Assembly (NCBI GenBank): GCA_011524425.1
Contig: WTKI01000380.1
Span: forward strand, 1 to 15,107
Length of the DNA: 15,107 nucleotides
Direction of reading: 5' to 3'
Source: Altererythrobacter sp.
GTDB taxonomy: Bacteria > Pseudomonadota > Alphaproteobacteria > Sphingomonadales > Sphingomonadaceae
Shown: piece after piece, positions 1 to 5,874 of the stretch
Position numbering within the stretch: the first letter of the stretch is position 1
Layout of the letters: each line of letters starts with the position of its first letter
Program-made: the position numbers and the translations under genes
Notes under the pieces: model-generated
The model's input: the letters and a program-made list of their open reading frames with translations, nothing else
The model's database searches: none
What the model was told of the DNA's origin: nothing

Positions 1-1
1 G

Positions 2-61
2 CGGGGCCTTCCCGTGCCGGATACGCAACTGCAACGTGACTGGCTGCTCACTCTAACTTGA
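2..61 (+). CDS. possible 3' end of a gene cut by the window edge
   Basis: From position 2 the plus strand is open for 19 codons and ends in TGA at 59-61. The short peptide it would encode (RGLPVPDTQLQRDWLLTLT) has ordinary protein composition, whereas the other two plus frames stop sooner or are rich in Cys. Nothing else supports it, and no family can be recognised from so few residues. It could equally be non-coding sequence. Confidence 0.2.
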   Translation, partial: RGLPVPDTQLQRDWLLTLT

Positions 62-72
62 TCTGGATCGAG

Positions 73-105
73 AACGTCCGCTTTCCACCCCATAAGCAGA
101 CGCTT
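73..105. repeat. imperfect palindromic repeat, copy 1
   Basis: The core TCCGCTTTCCACCCCA is flanked by arms that can pair: CGTCCGC at the left and GCAGACG at the right, with one mismatch and an interior loop of about 15 bases. A second copy with the same central TCCGCT(T/C)(T/C)CCACCCCA lies at 442-475 in the same orientation. From memory, sequences of this kind (TCCGCTTTCCACCCC followed by GCGGAC) occur in many intergenic sites of sphingomonad and erythrobacter genomes, but I could not check that here. The right arm overlaps the last codons of the small minus-strand ORF. Confidence 0.5.
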
Positions 106-409
106 AGCTCTTGGAGCGAAAGAGAGCCTTGTAGTCGCGGCGAGCTGCTTTCGCAGCCTGACAAAACGACGCATCGGTAAAGTTTGAGGTTTCCTGCCGG
201 AACTCTTCAACGACTGCTCGATGAAGCGAAGCTATGGAGTCCGGGATCGCGTTTTGCTCATCGCGGAGTATTTGATCCGCCTGCCCAACGCGACCAGCAA
301 GGAGCAGCCAATCGTCTGCGCCATAGCGGCCTTGGCATAGCTGGAAATACAGCTTCGCCCACTCAAGGTTGCTAGTCGCAATTTCCAATTTCTTGGCTCG
401 TTGTTCCAT
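104..409 (-). CDS. hypothetical protein, 101 residues (weak)
   Basis: This is an ATG-started ORF with a soluble, mostly helical-looking product that is charged at both ends (start MEQRAKKLEIATSNLEWAK, end RDYKALFRSKS) and contains two Cys. It has no signal peptide, membrane segment or motif I recognise. The sequence just upstream of the ATG is CACCTACCGGGG, which gives only a poorly placed G-rich match to a ribosome binding site. The ORF lies between two copies of the same palindromic repeat, one of which overlaps its 3' end. It may be a real small gene, an ORF that travels with the repeats, or chance. An overlapping 71-codon frame at 232-447 looks less protein-like. Confidence 0.4.
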   Translation of the reverse strand: MEQRAKKLEIATSNLEWAKLYFQLCQGRYGADDWLLLAGRVGQADQILRDEQNAIPDSIASLHRAVVEEFRQETSNFTDASFCQAAKAARRDYKALFRSKS

Positions 410-441
410 CCCCGGTAGGTGCAGTATCTATGCGGAGTTCG

Positions 442-475
442 CAACATCCGCTCCCCACCCCAGTTGCGGACCTAA
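442..475. repeat. imperfect palindromic repeat, copy 2
   Basis: The core is TCCGCTCCCCACCCCA followed by GTTGCGGACC. The arms TCCGC (447-451) and GCGGA (465-469) are perfect complements around a 13-base loop. The copy matches copy 1 at 73-105 in orientation and in the central CCACCCCA block. A further GCGGA at 432-436 could pair with the same TCCGC, so two alternative hairpins are possible. It lies between the small ORF and the 3' end of xth. No T-run follows on either strand, so it is not a typical intrinsic terminator. Confidence 0.5.
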
Positions 476-497
476 ATTTTGATACTGCCTTGAAGCG

Positions 498-1295
498 TTA
501 ATTCCTCAGCACAGCCCAAACCGGGGCATGGTCGCTCGCTTTCTCACGCCCGCGATGCTCCTTGTCGACGCCAACAGCCTCGAGGCGGTCAGCGAGCTCG
601 GGTGACAACAGAATGTGATCAATGCGAAAGCCATGGTCGCGCTGCCAGGCGCCCGCCTGATAGTCCCAATAGGTCCACATGCCCCCGCGCGGGTTCAATG
701 TGCGCACAGCGTCAGTCCAGCCATCGCCGAGCAGTTTTGCATAGGCGGCTCTTGATTCAGGCTGCATCAGCGCATCGGCCGCCATGCCTTTGACCGCCCA
801 GACATCATTGTCCTCAGGGATCACATTATAGTCACCCAAGACAGCGGCCGGCACTTCCTCTGCCCAAATTGCGGCCATGCGGTCACGCAGCTTTTCCATC
901 CAGGCGAGCTTGTAATCAAACTTCGGGCCGGGATGGGGATTGCCGTTGGGCAGGTAGATGCACACGATGCGGTTGCCGGCTACATCGACTTCCAGATAGC
1001 GCGATTGCTCGCCTTCGCCATCCTTGGGGCCGTTGATCCCGAGGCCGCGTTGGACCTCTGTCGCGCCGTCAGGGATGACTTTCGTGTCTGTCAGGACAGC
1101 CACCCCGTTAAAGCTTTTCTGCCCATGCCAGATTGCATGATAGCCTAGGCTTTCAAACTCAGCGGCGGGAAAGCCTTCATCCTGGCTTTTGATTTCTTGC
1201 AGGCAAGCGACCGTCGGACGGGTCTCTTCCAGCCATTCCTTGAGGCGCGGCAAGCGGGCCTTGATTCCATTGATATTGAATGTCGCGATTTTCAT
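498..1295 (-). CDS. xth: exodeoxyribonuclease III (AP endonuclease)
   Basis: This 265-residue enzyme has the full exonuclease III/EEP fold. It cleaves DNA 5' to abasic sites and removes 3' blocking groups in cytoplasmic base-excision repair. Family residues are all visible: N7 in TFNING, E34 in CLQEIK, Y114 in IYLPNGNP, D155 and N157 in LGDYNV, D226 in RIDHIL, and the terminal D255-H256 pair in SDHAPVW. The length is normal for the family (about 260-270). The ATG at 1295-1293 begins right at the conserved MKIATFNINGIKARL, so the start is firm even though the nearest Shine-Dalgarno-like GAGG lies about 12 bases upstream. It starts 37 bases after the stop of the Fe-S carrier gene and is probably co-transcribed with it. 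Orthology to xthA rather than another exoIII paralogue is likely but not proved. Confidence 0.95.
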   Translation of the reverse strand: MKIATFNINGIKARLPRLKEWLEETRPTVACLQEIKSQDEGFPAAEFESLGYHAIWHGQKSFNGVAVLTDTKVIPDGATEVQRGLGINGPKDGEGEQSRYLEVDVAGNRIVCIYLPNGNPHPGPKFDYKLAWMEKLRDRMAAIWAEEVPAAVLGDYNVIPEDNDVWAVKGMAADALMQPESRAAYAKLLGDGWTDAVRTLNPRGGMWTYWDYQAGAWQRDHGFRIDHILLSPELADRLEAVGVDKEHRGREKASDHAPVWAVLRN

Positions 1296-1332
1296 GAGGG
1301 CTTAGTGCCTCATTCTGTCCGGCGGGTCTAAT

Positions 1333-1662
1333 TCAAATCCCGAAGCTGGAGCCGCAACCGCAGCCTGCAGCGGCCTGAGGGTTCTCGACACGAAACGCTG
1401 CTCCGCCCAGGGACTCGACAAAATCAACCACGCTGCCGCTCACAAGATCAAGGCTAATCGGGTCGACAACCAGCTGTACCTTGTCGGTTTCACTCACGGC
1501 ATCATCGCTGTCAGCGCCATCGGCCAGATCAAACTTGTATTGAAAGCCAGAGCAACCCCCACCTTCTACCGAAAGACGCAAAATCGCTGGCTTGCCTTGC
1601 TTTTCAGCAATCCAGGCAACGCGCTTTGCCGCGGCGGGTGTAAGGGTCAATGTTTCAGCCAT
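1333..1662 (-). CDS. erpA: A-type iron-sulfur cluster carrier/insertion protein (ErpA/IscA family)
   Basis: This 109-residue protein carries Fe-S clusters to apo-proteins in the cytoplasm. The three cluster ligands of the HesB/IscA family are present: C37 in GGGCSGF, and C101 and C103 in the C-terminal GCGCGSSF. The internal VDPISLDLVSGSVVDF block also fits. The length matches the family. The C-terminal GCGCGSSF is typical of the ErpA-like subgroup, but IscA and SufA cannot be excluded by eye. No Shine-Dalgarno sequence precedes the ATG, yet a good promoter lies immediately in front (1669-1697), suggesting a leaderless message. It is followed after 37 bases by xth, a pairing that may matter because DNA-repair and respiratory enzymes often need Fe-S clusters, although ExoIII itself does not. 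Confidence 0.92.
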   Translation of the reverse strand: MAETLTLTPAAAKRVAWIAEKQGKPAILRLSVEGGGCSGFQYKFDLADGADSDDAVSETDKVQLVVDPISLDLVSGSVVDFVESLGGAAFRVENPQAAAGCGCGSSFGI

Positions 1663-1668
1663 ATATGC

Positions 1669-1697
1669 TATTTAGGTGCCCTTAGACCCCCTCTCAA
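1669..1697 (-). promoter_or_regulatory. sigma-70-type promoter for erpA, start predicted at the ATG
   Basis: Read on the minus strand, TTGAGA (1697-1692) is followed by a 17-base spacer and TAAATA (1674-1669). Six bases (GCATAT) then lead directly to the ATG at 1662. With the usual distance from the -10 box, transcription would begin at or next to the A of the start codon. No ribosome binding site lies between, which is consistent with a leaderless mRNA, a class known to be common in Alphaproteobacteria. The boxes are seen directly. Activity and start point are inferred. Confidence 0.6.
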
Positions 1698-1754
1698 GCC
1701 CTTTAGGGAATTGGCGCTCACAAACTGGGCTTTGGAGCAAATGTCCGAGCGATT

Positions 1755-2186
1755 TCAAGCGGTTTGGATGTAGCTGCGCATGGCTTCTGCTTCATGCTCG
1801 ACTTCATCCATCTTCGTTTTCACCAGATCGCCGATAGAGATAAACGCCTTGAGCGCGCCGTTTTCCAACACAGGCAAGTGGCGAATACGCCGCTTTGTCA
1901 TGAGCGAGAGTGCATCATCAATTGTCGTTGTTTCTTCGACAGTTATCGCAGGCGCTGTCATGACGTCACTGACGGGGCGCGCCAGACACATCTCGCCTTC
2001 CGCTGCGAGCCGGTAGATCACATCGCGTTCTGAGAATATGCCGACAACCTGGCCTGCCTGAAGGATCGGGACTGCGCCAATGCGTTTCTCAGCCAGCAAT
2101 TTCACGACGTCGCGAACCTGTGTTGTAGCTTCGCATGACACAATTTCGGATGCGCTACGCTTGGCGGTAATGCGGGCGATAGTCAT
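1755..2186 (-). CDS. CBS-domain pair protein
   Basis: This 143-residue protein is made almost wholly of two CBS modules, at about residues 14-65 (ending VVGIFSERDVIYRL) and 72-127 (VSDVMTAPAITV through FISIGDLVK). A charged tail resembles the EHEAEAMRSYI ending common in stand-alone CBS proteins. Such proteins bind adenine nucleotides (AMP, ATP, NAD or SAM) and act as energy sensors. The target here is unknown. An upstream in-frame ATG at 2216 exists, but I chose the ATG at 2186 because GAGGAG sits 9 bases before it and because the extra ten residues are encoded across that binding site. It is transcribed in the same direction as erpA, with a gap of about 90 bases that holds the erpA promoter. 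Confidence 0.9.
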   Translation of the reverse strand: MTIARITAKRSASEIVSCEATTQVRDVVKLLAEKRIGAVPILQAGQVVGIFSERDVIYRLAAEGEMCLARPVSDVMTAPAITVEETTTIDDALSLMTKRRIRHLPVLENGALKAFISIGDLVKTKMDEVEHEAEAMRSYIQTA

Positions 2187-2303
2187 TTGGGGTCGCTCCT
2201 CTCTCTCGACATGCAAAGAGTGCCACTATTCCTGCAAAAATGCGAATCTCTTTGACTCCAGATGAGTTGCATTGCCTGACAAGCACGCCCATTAGCACTC
2301 GCG

Positions 2304-2597
2304 ATGGCAAGAAAATCCCCCTTGGATGACCCTGAAAAAGCGGCCTACGCATGGGCCCGCTATCGCCGCATCATGCGCTTGATGTTCGGCCTGACAGTGG
2401 GCGTTGTCCTCATTGCCATTGCGATCCTTTATGACAGCAATGGGGAGCAGTCCGTGCATTTCTATATCGCGGTTGCGCTGGGCATCGGGTTTACCATGCT
2501 GCTGACTAGCGCGCTGATGGGATTGGTCTTCCTGTCCAATGGCACTGGCCATGATGAAGCGGTCGATAACAATCTGCCGGATAATGAGCCGGACTGA
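2304..2597 (+). CDS. small membrane protein with two helices, function unknown
   Basis: This 97-residue product begins with a charged stretch (MARKSPLDDPEKAAYAWARYR). Two hydrophobic segments follow, at about residues 29-47 (LMFGLTVGVVLIAIAIL) and 53-77, and the protein ends in an acidic tail (LPDNEPD). By the positive-inside rule both ends are probably cytoplasmic. I recognise no family. No clear Shine-Dalgarno sequence precedes the ATG at 2304. The gene is divergent from the CBS gene and converges on the ferredoxin gene with only 15 bases between stop codons. Its composition looks like real coding sequence and the minus-strand frames across it do not. Confidence 0.7.
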   Translation: MARKSPLDDPEKAAYAWARYRRIMRLMFGLTVGVVLIAIAILYDSNGEQSVHFYIAVALGIGFTMLLTSALMGLVFLSNGTGHDEAVDNNLPDNEPD

Positions 2598-2612
2598 ATT
2601 CACCCCTCAAAC

Positions 2613-3053
2613 TTAGTTTGGCTGCTTAAGCTGGAACTCGCTGACCACTTCGCCGCCGATCAGATGGCGTTGAATAATCTCTTCGAGAACTTGAGCATTG
2701 CAGGAGTGGTACCAAACCCGCTCCGGCCAAACGAGCGCAATGGGTCCGTTGGCGCAAATCTGCAAACAATCCGCTTTGGTCCGCTGGACACCGCCGCACG
2801 GCTCCCCATCCGGATTGATCCGCTTGGGACCTGCAAGTTTTAGCTGGTTTAATCGGCGCTTGAGATATTTCCATGCGGCCTCGCCATCCGCGCGAGCGCA
2901 ACACTTGCCCTTCTCGCTCATCGCGCACAGAAAAATATGTCGCTCGATTGTCTCGCCGCCCATCTTGGCAAGCGCAATCTCAGCTTCCTCCAGCGCGCTG
3001 CGGGGCGCGGAATTCGCTTTGTCGGATGGATCTGAGTTCATGGAGTGGGCCAC
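2613..3053 (-). CDS. thioredoxin-like [2Fe-2S] ferredoxin domain protein
   Basis: The domain begins at [15 protein letters not shown] (residues 39-52) and continues through [17 protein letters not shown] (95-111). This matches the thioredoxin-fold [2Fe-2S] ferredoxins, whose cluster ligands are two Cys in the first block and two in the second: C43, C51 or C52, C96 and C100. Seven Cys are present in total, including C86 and C118. It is likely a cytoplasmic electron carrier or Fe-S storage protein, with unknown partner. The start is uncertain: GTG at 3053 and ATG at 3041 are both in frame and neither has a convincing ribosome binding site. It lies a short way behind the popZ-like gene in the same direction and is probably the last gene of that block. 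Confidence 0.82.
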   Translation of the reverse strand: MAHSMNSDPSDKANSAPRSALEEAEIALAKMGGETIERHIFLCAMSEKGKCCARADGEAAWKYLKRRLNQLKLAGPKRINPDGEPCGGVQRTKADCLQICANGPIALVWPERVWYHSCNAQVLEEIIQRHLIGGEVVSEFQLKQPN

Positions 3054-3077
3054 TCACGCAGCCGATGGCAAAAGGGA

Positions 3078-3569
3078 TTAGTTGCGCTTTCCAGCGATCC
3101 GAGCAATTTCCGCCTGGACCATCTGCTCAACCATGTCAGGCAAGTTCTTATCGAGCCAGTCAGCAAGCATCGGGCGGAGCATTTCGCGCGCAAGACTTTC
3201 AAGCGAAGTTTCCCCTGAACGCACAATTTGCGGGCGAGCAGGTGGTTCTGAAAGCATTGCCAGCGCTGCCAGATTGTCCCGCATAGCGCCGGCGGCCGCT
3301 TCTGTGGTCAGTGGCGGTTGCTCTTCGATGATATCTTCACTTTCAAGCTCGACAACCTCTTCAGGCTCGATCAGGCCTTCGTCACCCAGATATTCCATAT
3401 CGGCCAAATCCAGCACTTCGGGCTCTTCAGGCGCTGGCTCAACCAAAGGCTCTTCGGTTGGGCCGGTTGGTTTGCGCATCAGGAATTCCTGTTCACTGCT
3501 GTCACGCGCAATGACCTTTTTGATCGATTCAAGAATCTCTTCTACGGATGCTTCATTCTGCTGCGCCAT
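3078..3569 (-). CDS. popZ: PopZ-like polar organising protein (DUF2497 family)
   Basis: The protein has 163 residues. The three-part build of PopZ is visible. A short N-terminal helix, SVEEILESIKKVIARDS (8-24), is the kind that recruits client proteins. A strongly acidic, Pro/Glu-rich linker spans about 35-90. A conserved C-terminal assembly region, about 122-160, reads LAREMLRPMLADWLDKNLP and then VEQMVQAEIARIAG. In Caulobacter this protein forms a polymeric cap at the cell pole that holds the chromosome origin through ParB and positions signalling proteins. The present role is inferred by homology. AGGGG lies about 7 bases before the ATG. The gene follows tolC by 45 bases, the same neighbourhood I recall for Caulobacter popZ. 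The ValS gene I would expect next is not in the window; a ferredoxin gene takes its place. Confidence 0.85.
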   Translation of the reverse strand: MAQQNEASVEEILESIKKVIARDSSEQEFLMRKPTGPTEEPLVEPAPEEPEVLDLADMEYLGDEGLIEPEEVVELESEDIIEEQPPLTTEAAAGAMRDNLAALAMLSEPPARPQIVRSGETSLESLAREMLRPMLADWLDKNLPDMVEQMVQAEIARIAGKRN

Positions 3570-3614
3570 GACGGTGCCCCTACGCCTTTAATATTGCCCG
3601 CTAAACCTCTGGGT

Positions 3615-5126
3615 TCAGTCCGTTTCCGGCGACTCAGGGTTAACAGGCGATTCACTATCCCGCGCAATTGACGCGTCAGGGGCAGGGATGTCAACGGTGG
3701 TAACCGTACTTGCTTCAGGTTCCGGGTCGCGTTGCCAATCAAACAGTTGTCCGCGCACCCGCCTATAGTTCACTTGCGGATCGTATAGGACGCCGCCTGT
3801 ATCCAGATTGAGGTTCCGTGCTTCTGCCTGACCCATATTGGCCAGCAAGGCGAAGCCGGAGACATAGGCGTTGCGTTGCGCAGTTACGAGCTGAGCCCGG
3901 GCAGACAGCAATTCCTGCTCTGCATTGAGAACATCCAGAATCGACCGGTTTCCGATCGAGTTTTCAGCCTTTACACCTTCAAGGCTCAGTTCCGCTGCAG
4001 CCACCGCCGCCTGAGAACTTTCAATAACAGCATTGGACGCTTGCCATGCGGCATAGGCTGCACGGGTGTTGTTGATCACCAGCCGTTCGGTTGCGACGAC
4101 ATTTTCAAGCGCTGCTGTCTCGCGGGCAAATGCTTGACGCTGGCGAGCGGCGGGCAGTCCGCCTTGAAAAATCGGAATGGTAATCTGCACACCGACATTG
4201 GCGGTGCGCTCTGATTGGAAAAAGCCGACCGCGTTTGGATCGTTTGGATCGCCATTGGCAAACGGCCCACCCAGAGTACCAAAATAGTCCGTGTAATCGT
4301 AATTGCCGAAGGCGCCGATGGTTGGCAAACGGCCAGCTCCTGCCACTTCGCTGTCATAGCCTGCCGCCTTCGCGCGCTCTTTCGCTGCGATCAGATCAGG
4401 ATTGTTCTCTAGCGCGAAGACTACAGCATTGCCCACTGTATCAGGCATGCCGGGCAGAGGCGGCGGCGCTTCAAGATTAGAAGGGGCATTGCCAACCAGC
4501 TGAATATAGGTCTCGCGCGCACCAATCAGATTTGCACGCGCATTTTGCAGATCGCTCAAAGCGAGCGCCAGACGGGATTCGGACTGAGCGATGTCGGTTC
4601 GGGTTAATTCGCCAATTTCAAACCGGTCCCGGGTTGCTTCCAGATTGATAGTCAGCACTTCGACCTGGTTTTCAGATAAGGCAACCAGCGATTCGGTTCG
4701 CATCACATCCATGTAAGCTGCGACGACCTGAGCAAAGATACTGCTTTCCGTTCCTCGCAAACCTGCCTGACCTGCAGCGACACGCCTTTTTGCAGCCTTT
4801 ATCGCATTGCGGGTTGCACCACCGGAATAGAGCGGCACATTCAGATCAGGTCCGACTTGCAAGCGCCGCTCTGGCGCTGTGAAACTGTTGGGCGAAACTT
4901 TGATAAACTCGATATGGTTGCCGACTACACTGACATTGGGCAGTCCACTTGCGCGCTGGATCGGAACCTCTTCATCGGTTGCGCGCTGTTCCGCCCGGCT
5001 CGCTTCTAGCGACGGGTTCGTCAGATAGGCTTTGGCAAGCGCTTCGCGCAGAGTTTCAGCCTGAAGAGGTGAAGCTGCAAGCGCGCTGCATGCGGCAAGC
5101 AGCACGGCAAGACGCCGAGCCTGCAT
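3615..5126 (-). CDS. tolC: TolC-family outer-membrane channel protein
   Basis: This 503-residue protein begins with a Sec signal peptide, likely cut after PLQA at residue 23. The mature start ETLREALAKAYLTNPSLEASRAEQ is the classical TolC opening. Two TolC repeats follow, including LNVPLYSGGATRNAIKAAKRR and later ITIPIFQGGLPAARQRQAFA, the paired structural repeats that build the beta-barrel and periplasmic alpha-tunnel. The C-terminal part ends in an acidic, Pro-rich tail. It should form the outer-membrane exit duct of tripartite efflux or type I secretion systems. No ABC or RND partner is in the window. Its Shine-Dalgarno GGAG lies inside the last codons of the pcm-like gene, whose stop is two bases before this ATG, so the two genes are probably translationally coupled. 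Confidence 0.93.
   Translation of the reverse strand: MQARRLAVLLAACSALAASPLQAETLREALAKAYLTNPSLEASRAEQRATDEEVPIQRASGLPNVSVVGNHIEFIKVSPNSFTAPERRLQVGPDLNVPLYSGGATRNAIKAAKRRVAAGQAGLRGTESSIFAQVVAAYMDVMRTESLVALSENQVEVLTINLEATRDRFEIGELTRTDIAQSESRLALALSDLQNARANLIGARETYIQLVGNAPSNLEAPPPLPGMPDTVGNAVVFALENNPDLIAAKERAKAAGYDSEVAGAGRLPTIGAFGNYDYTDYFGTLGGPFANGDPNDPNAVGFFQSERTANVGVQITIPIFQGGLPAARQRQAFARETAALENVVATERLVINNTRAAYAAWQASNAVIESSQAAVAAAELSLEGVKAENSIGNRSILDVLNAEQELLSARAQLVTAQRNAYVSGFALLANMGQAEARNLNLDTGGVLYDPQVNYRRVRGQLFDWQRDPEPEASTVTTVDIPAPDASIARDSESPVNPESPETD
4232..4249. repeat. two tandem 9-bp units inside tolC
   Basis: CGTTTGGAT occurs twice in direct succession. On the coding strand each unit adds the residues DPN, giving GDPNDPNAVG in a Gly/Asn/Pro-rich loop that is probably extracellular in the folded channel. 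Being a multiple of three, gain or loss of a unit would not break the frame. Confidence 0.75.
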
Positions 5127-5128
5127 AG

Positions 5129-5716
5129 CTAGAAACTCCAGCTCTTGGCTTTGTCAAAGACATGCAGAACAGGCATGCCAATATCTGCTATTGATCGCAG
5201 CGAGACAGTGCCGGCGACTTTCTTGCCAACAGCCATGCGGGTAACTCCGCGCTCGTTGAGGCCAGTGACTATCCTCCCGCCCTCTTCCAGCCTTTTAGCG
5301 AGGCCATCACTCAATTCTTCGATCGCGCCATCTACCAGGATCAGGGAATAGGTTTTGCGGGCGGATTTTTTGGCAGCAAGTTCTTCTGCCGATTGCGTTG
5401 TGAGCTCGTCGACGAGCGGACTGACCAATGCAGCAAGATAGCCTGTTCCGCTTTCTACGATCAGCACGCGGTCGCTACGCTTTGGTGCGCTTTGAGTCAG
5501 CATCATCCCGTGAACGAGCGGCGAGGCGAGATAGGCGCCATTACCAACAGGAACGGCACGATCCATATAGGCAATATCGCGCTGCGCGGCAGGCACGAAA
5601 TCTTCGCGCGGGACATCGGCCATGCGGGCCAGAACCCAAGGGTCATTGATGCCGCTGGTGCGCAGCTGGCTGTCGATCATCGCTTTGCGCTGCTGGGTCA
5701 TATCGGTCTGTGTCAT
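5129..5716 (-). CDS. protein-L-isoaspartate O-methyltransferase-like protein, shortened
   Basis: The N-terminal half is clearly Pcm-like: MIDSQLRTSGINDPWVLARM, then VPREDFVPAAQRDIAYMD and the substrate-site ASPLVHGMML. True Pcm methylates isoaspartyl residues with SAM. Here motif I reads VLIVESGTGYLAALVSPLV instead of the usual acidic-Gly-rich VLEIGTGSGY. The segment that normally follows, with the acidic SAM-ribose contact and the next strand, is replaced by a short Lys/Ala-rich stretch (QSAEELAAKKSARK) before LILVDGAIEEL. The protein is 195 residues, some 15-25 shorter than usual. Catalysis is therefore doubtful. I placed the start at ATG 5716, where homology begins; an open frame extends to 5845 without protein-like character, and a second ATG at 5701 is possible. 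It is the first gene of the block with tolC and popZ. Confidence 0.8.
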   Translation of the reverse strand: MTQTDMTQQRKAMIDSQLRTSGINDPWVLARMADVPREDFVPAAQRDIAYMDRAVPVGNGAYLASPLVHGMMLTQSAPKRSDRVLIVESGTGYLAALVSPLVDELTTQSAEELAAKKSARKTYSLILVDGAIEELSDGLAKRLEEGGRIVTGLNERGVTRMAVGKKVAGTVSLRSIADIGMPVLHVFDKAKSWSF

Positions 5717-5874
5717 AGGGGGCCTGAAAGAAAAGTGCTGTATTACAAGAACAACACGGTGAATAGAATAAGGATGCTTTAGGCGCAACATGTCTTGTGG
5801 CCAAGCGCTTTGACCAATCGATGAATAATCGCCAAGGGAATGCACGGGAATTAAACAGAAAGGCGCAAAGTTCC

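Noticed and set aside
2608..2620. Small palindrome CAAACTTAGTTTG at the junction of the convergent genes.
   Set aside because: The stem has only five AT-rich pairs, it overlaps a stop codon and no T-run follows, so it is not a credible terminator.
5717..5845. N-terminal extension of the pcm-like frame up to 5845.
   Set aside because: The extra 43 residues do not resemble any Pcm N-terminus and overlap the region upstream of the divergent fumarase gene. Homology begins near 5716-5701.
5797..5874. N-terminal extension of the fumarase frame from a GTG at 5797.
   Set aside because: Class I fumarases begin close to the ATG at 5875, and no ribosome binding site precedes 5797.
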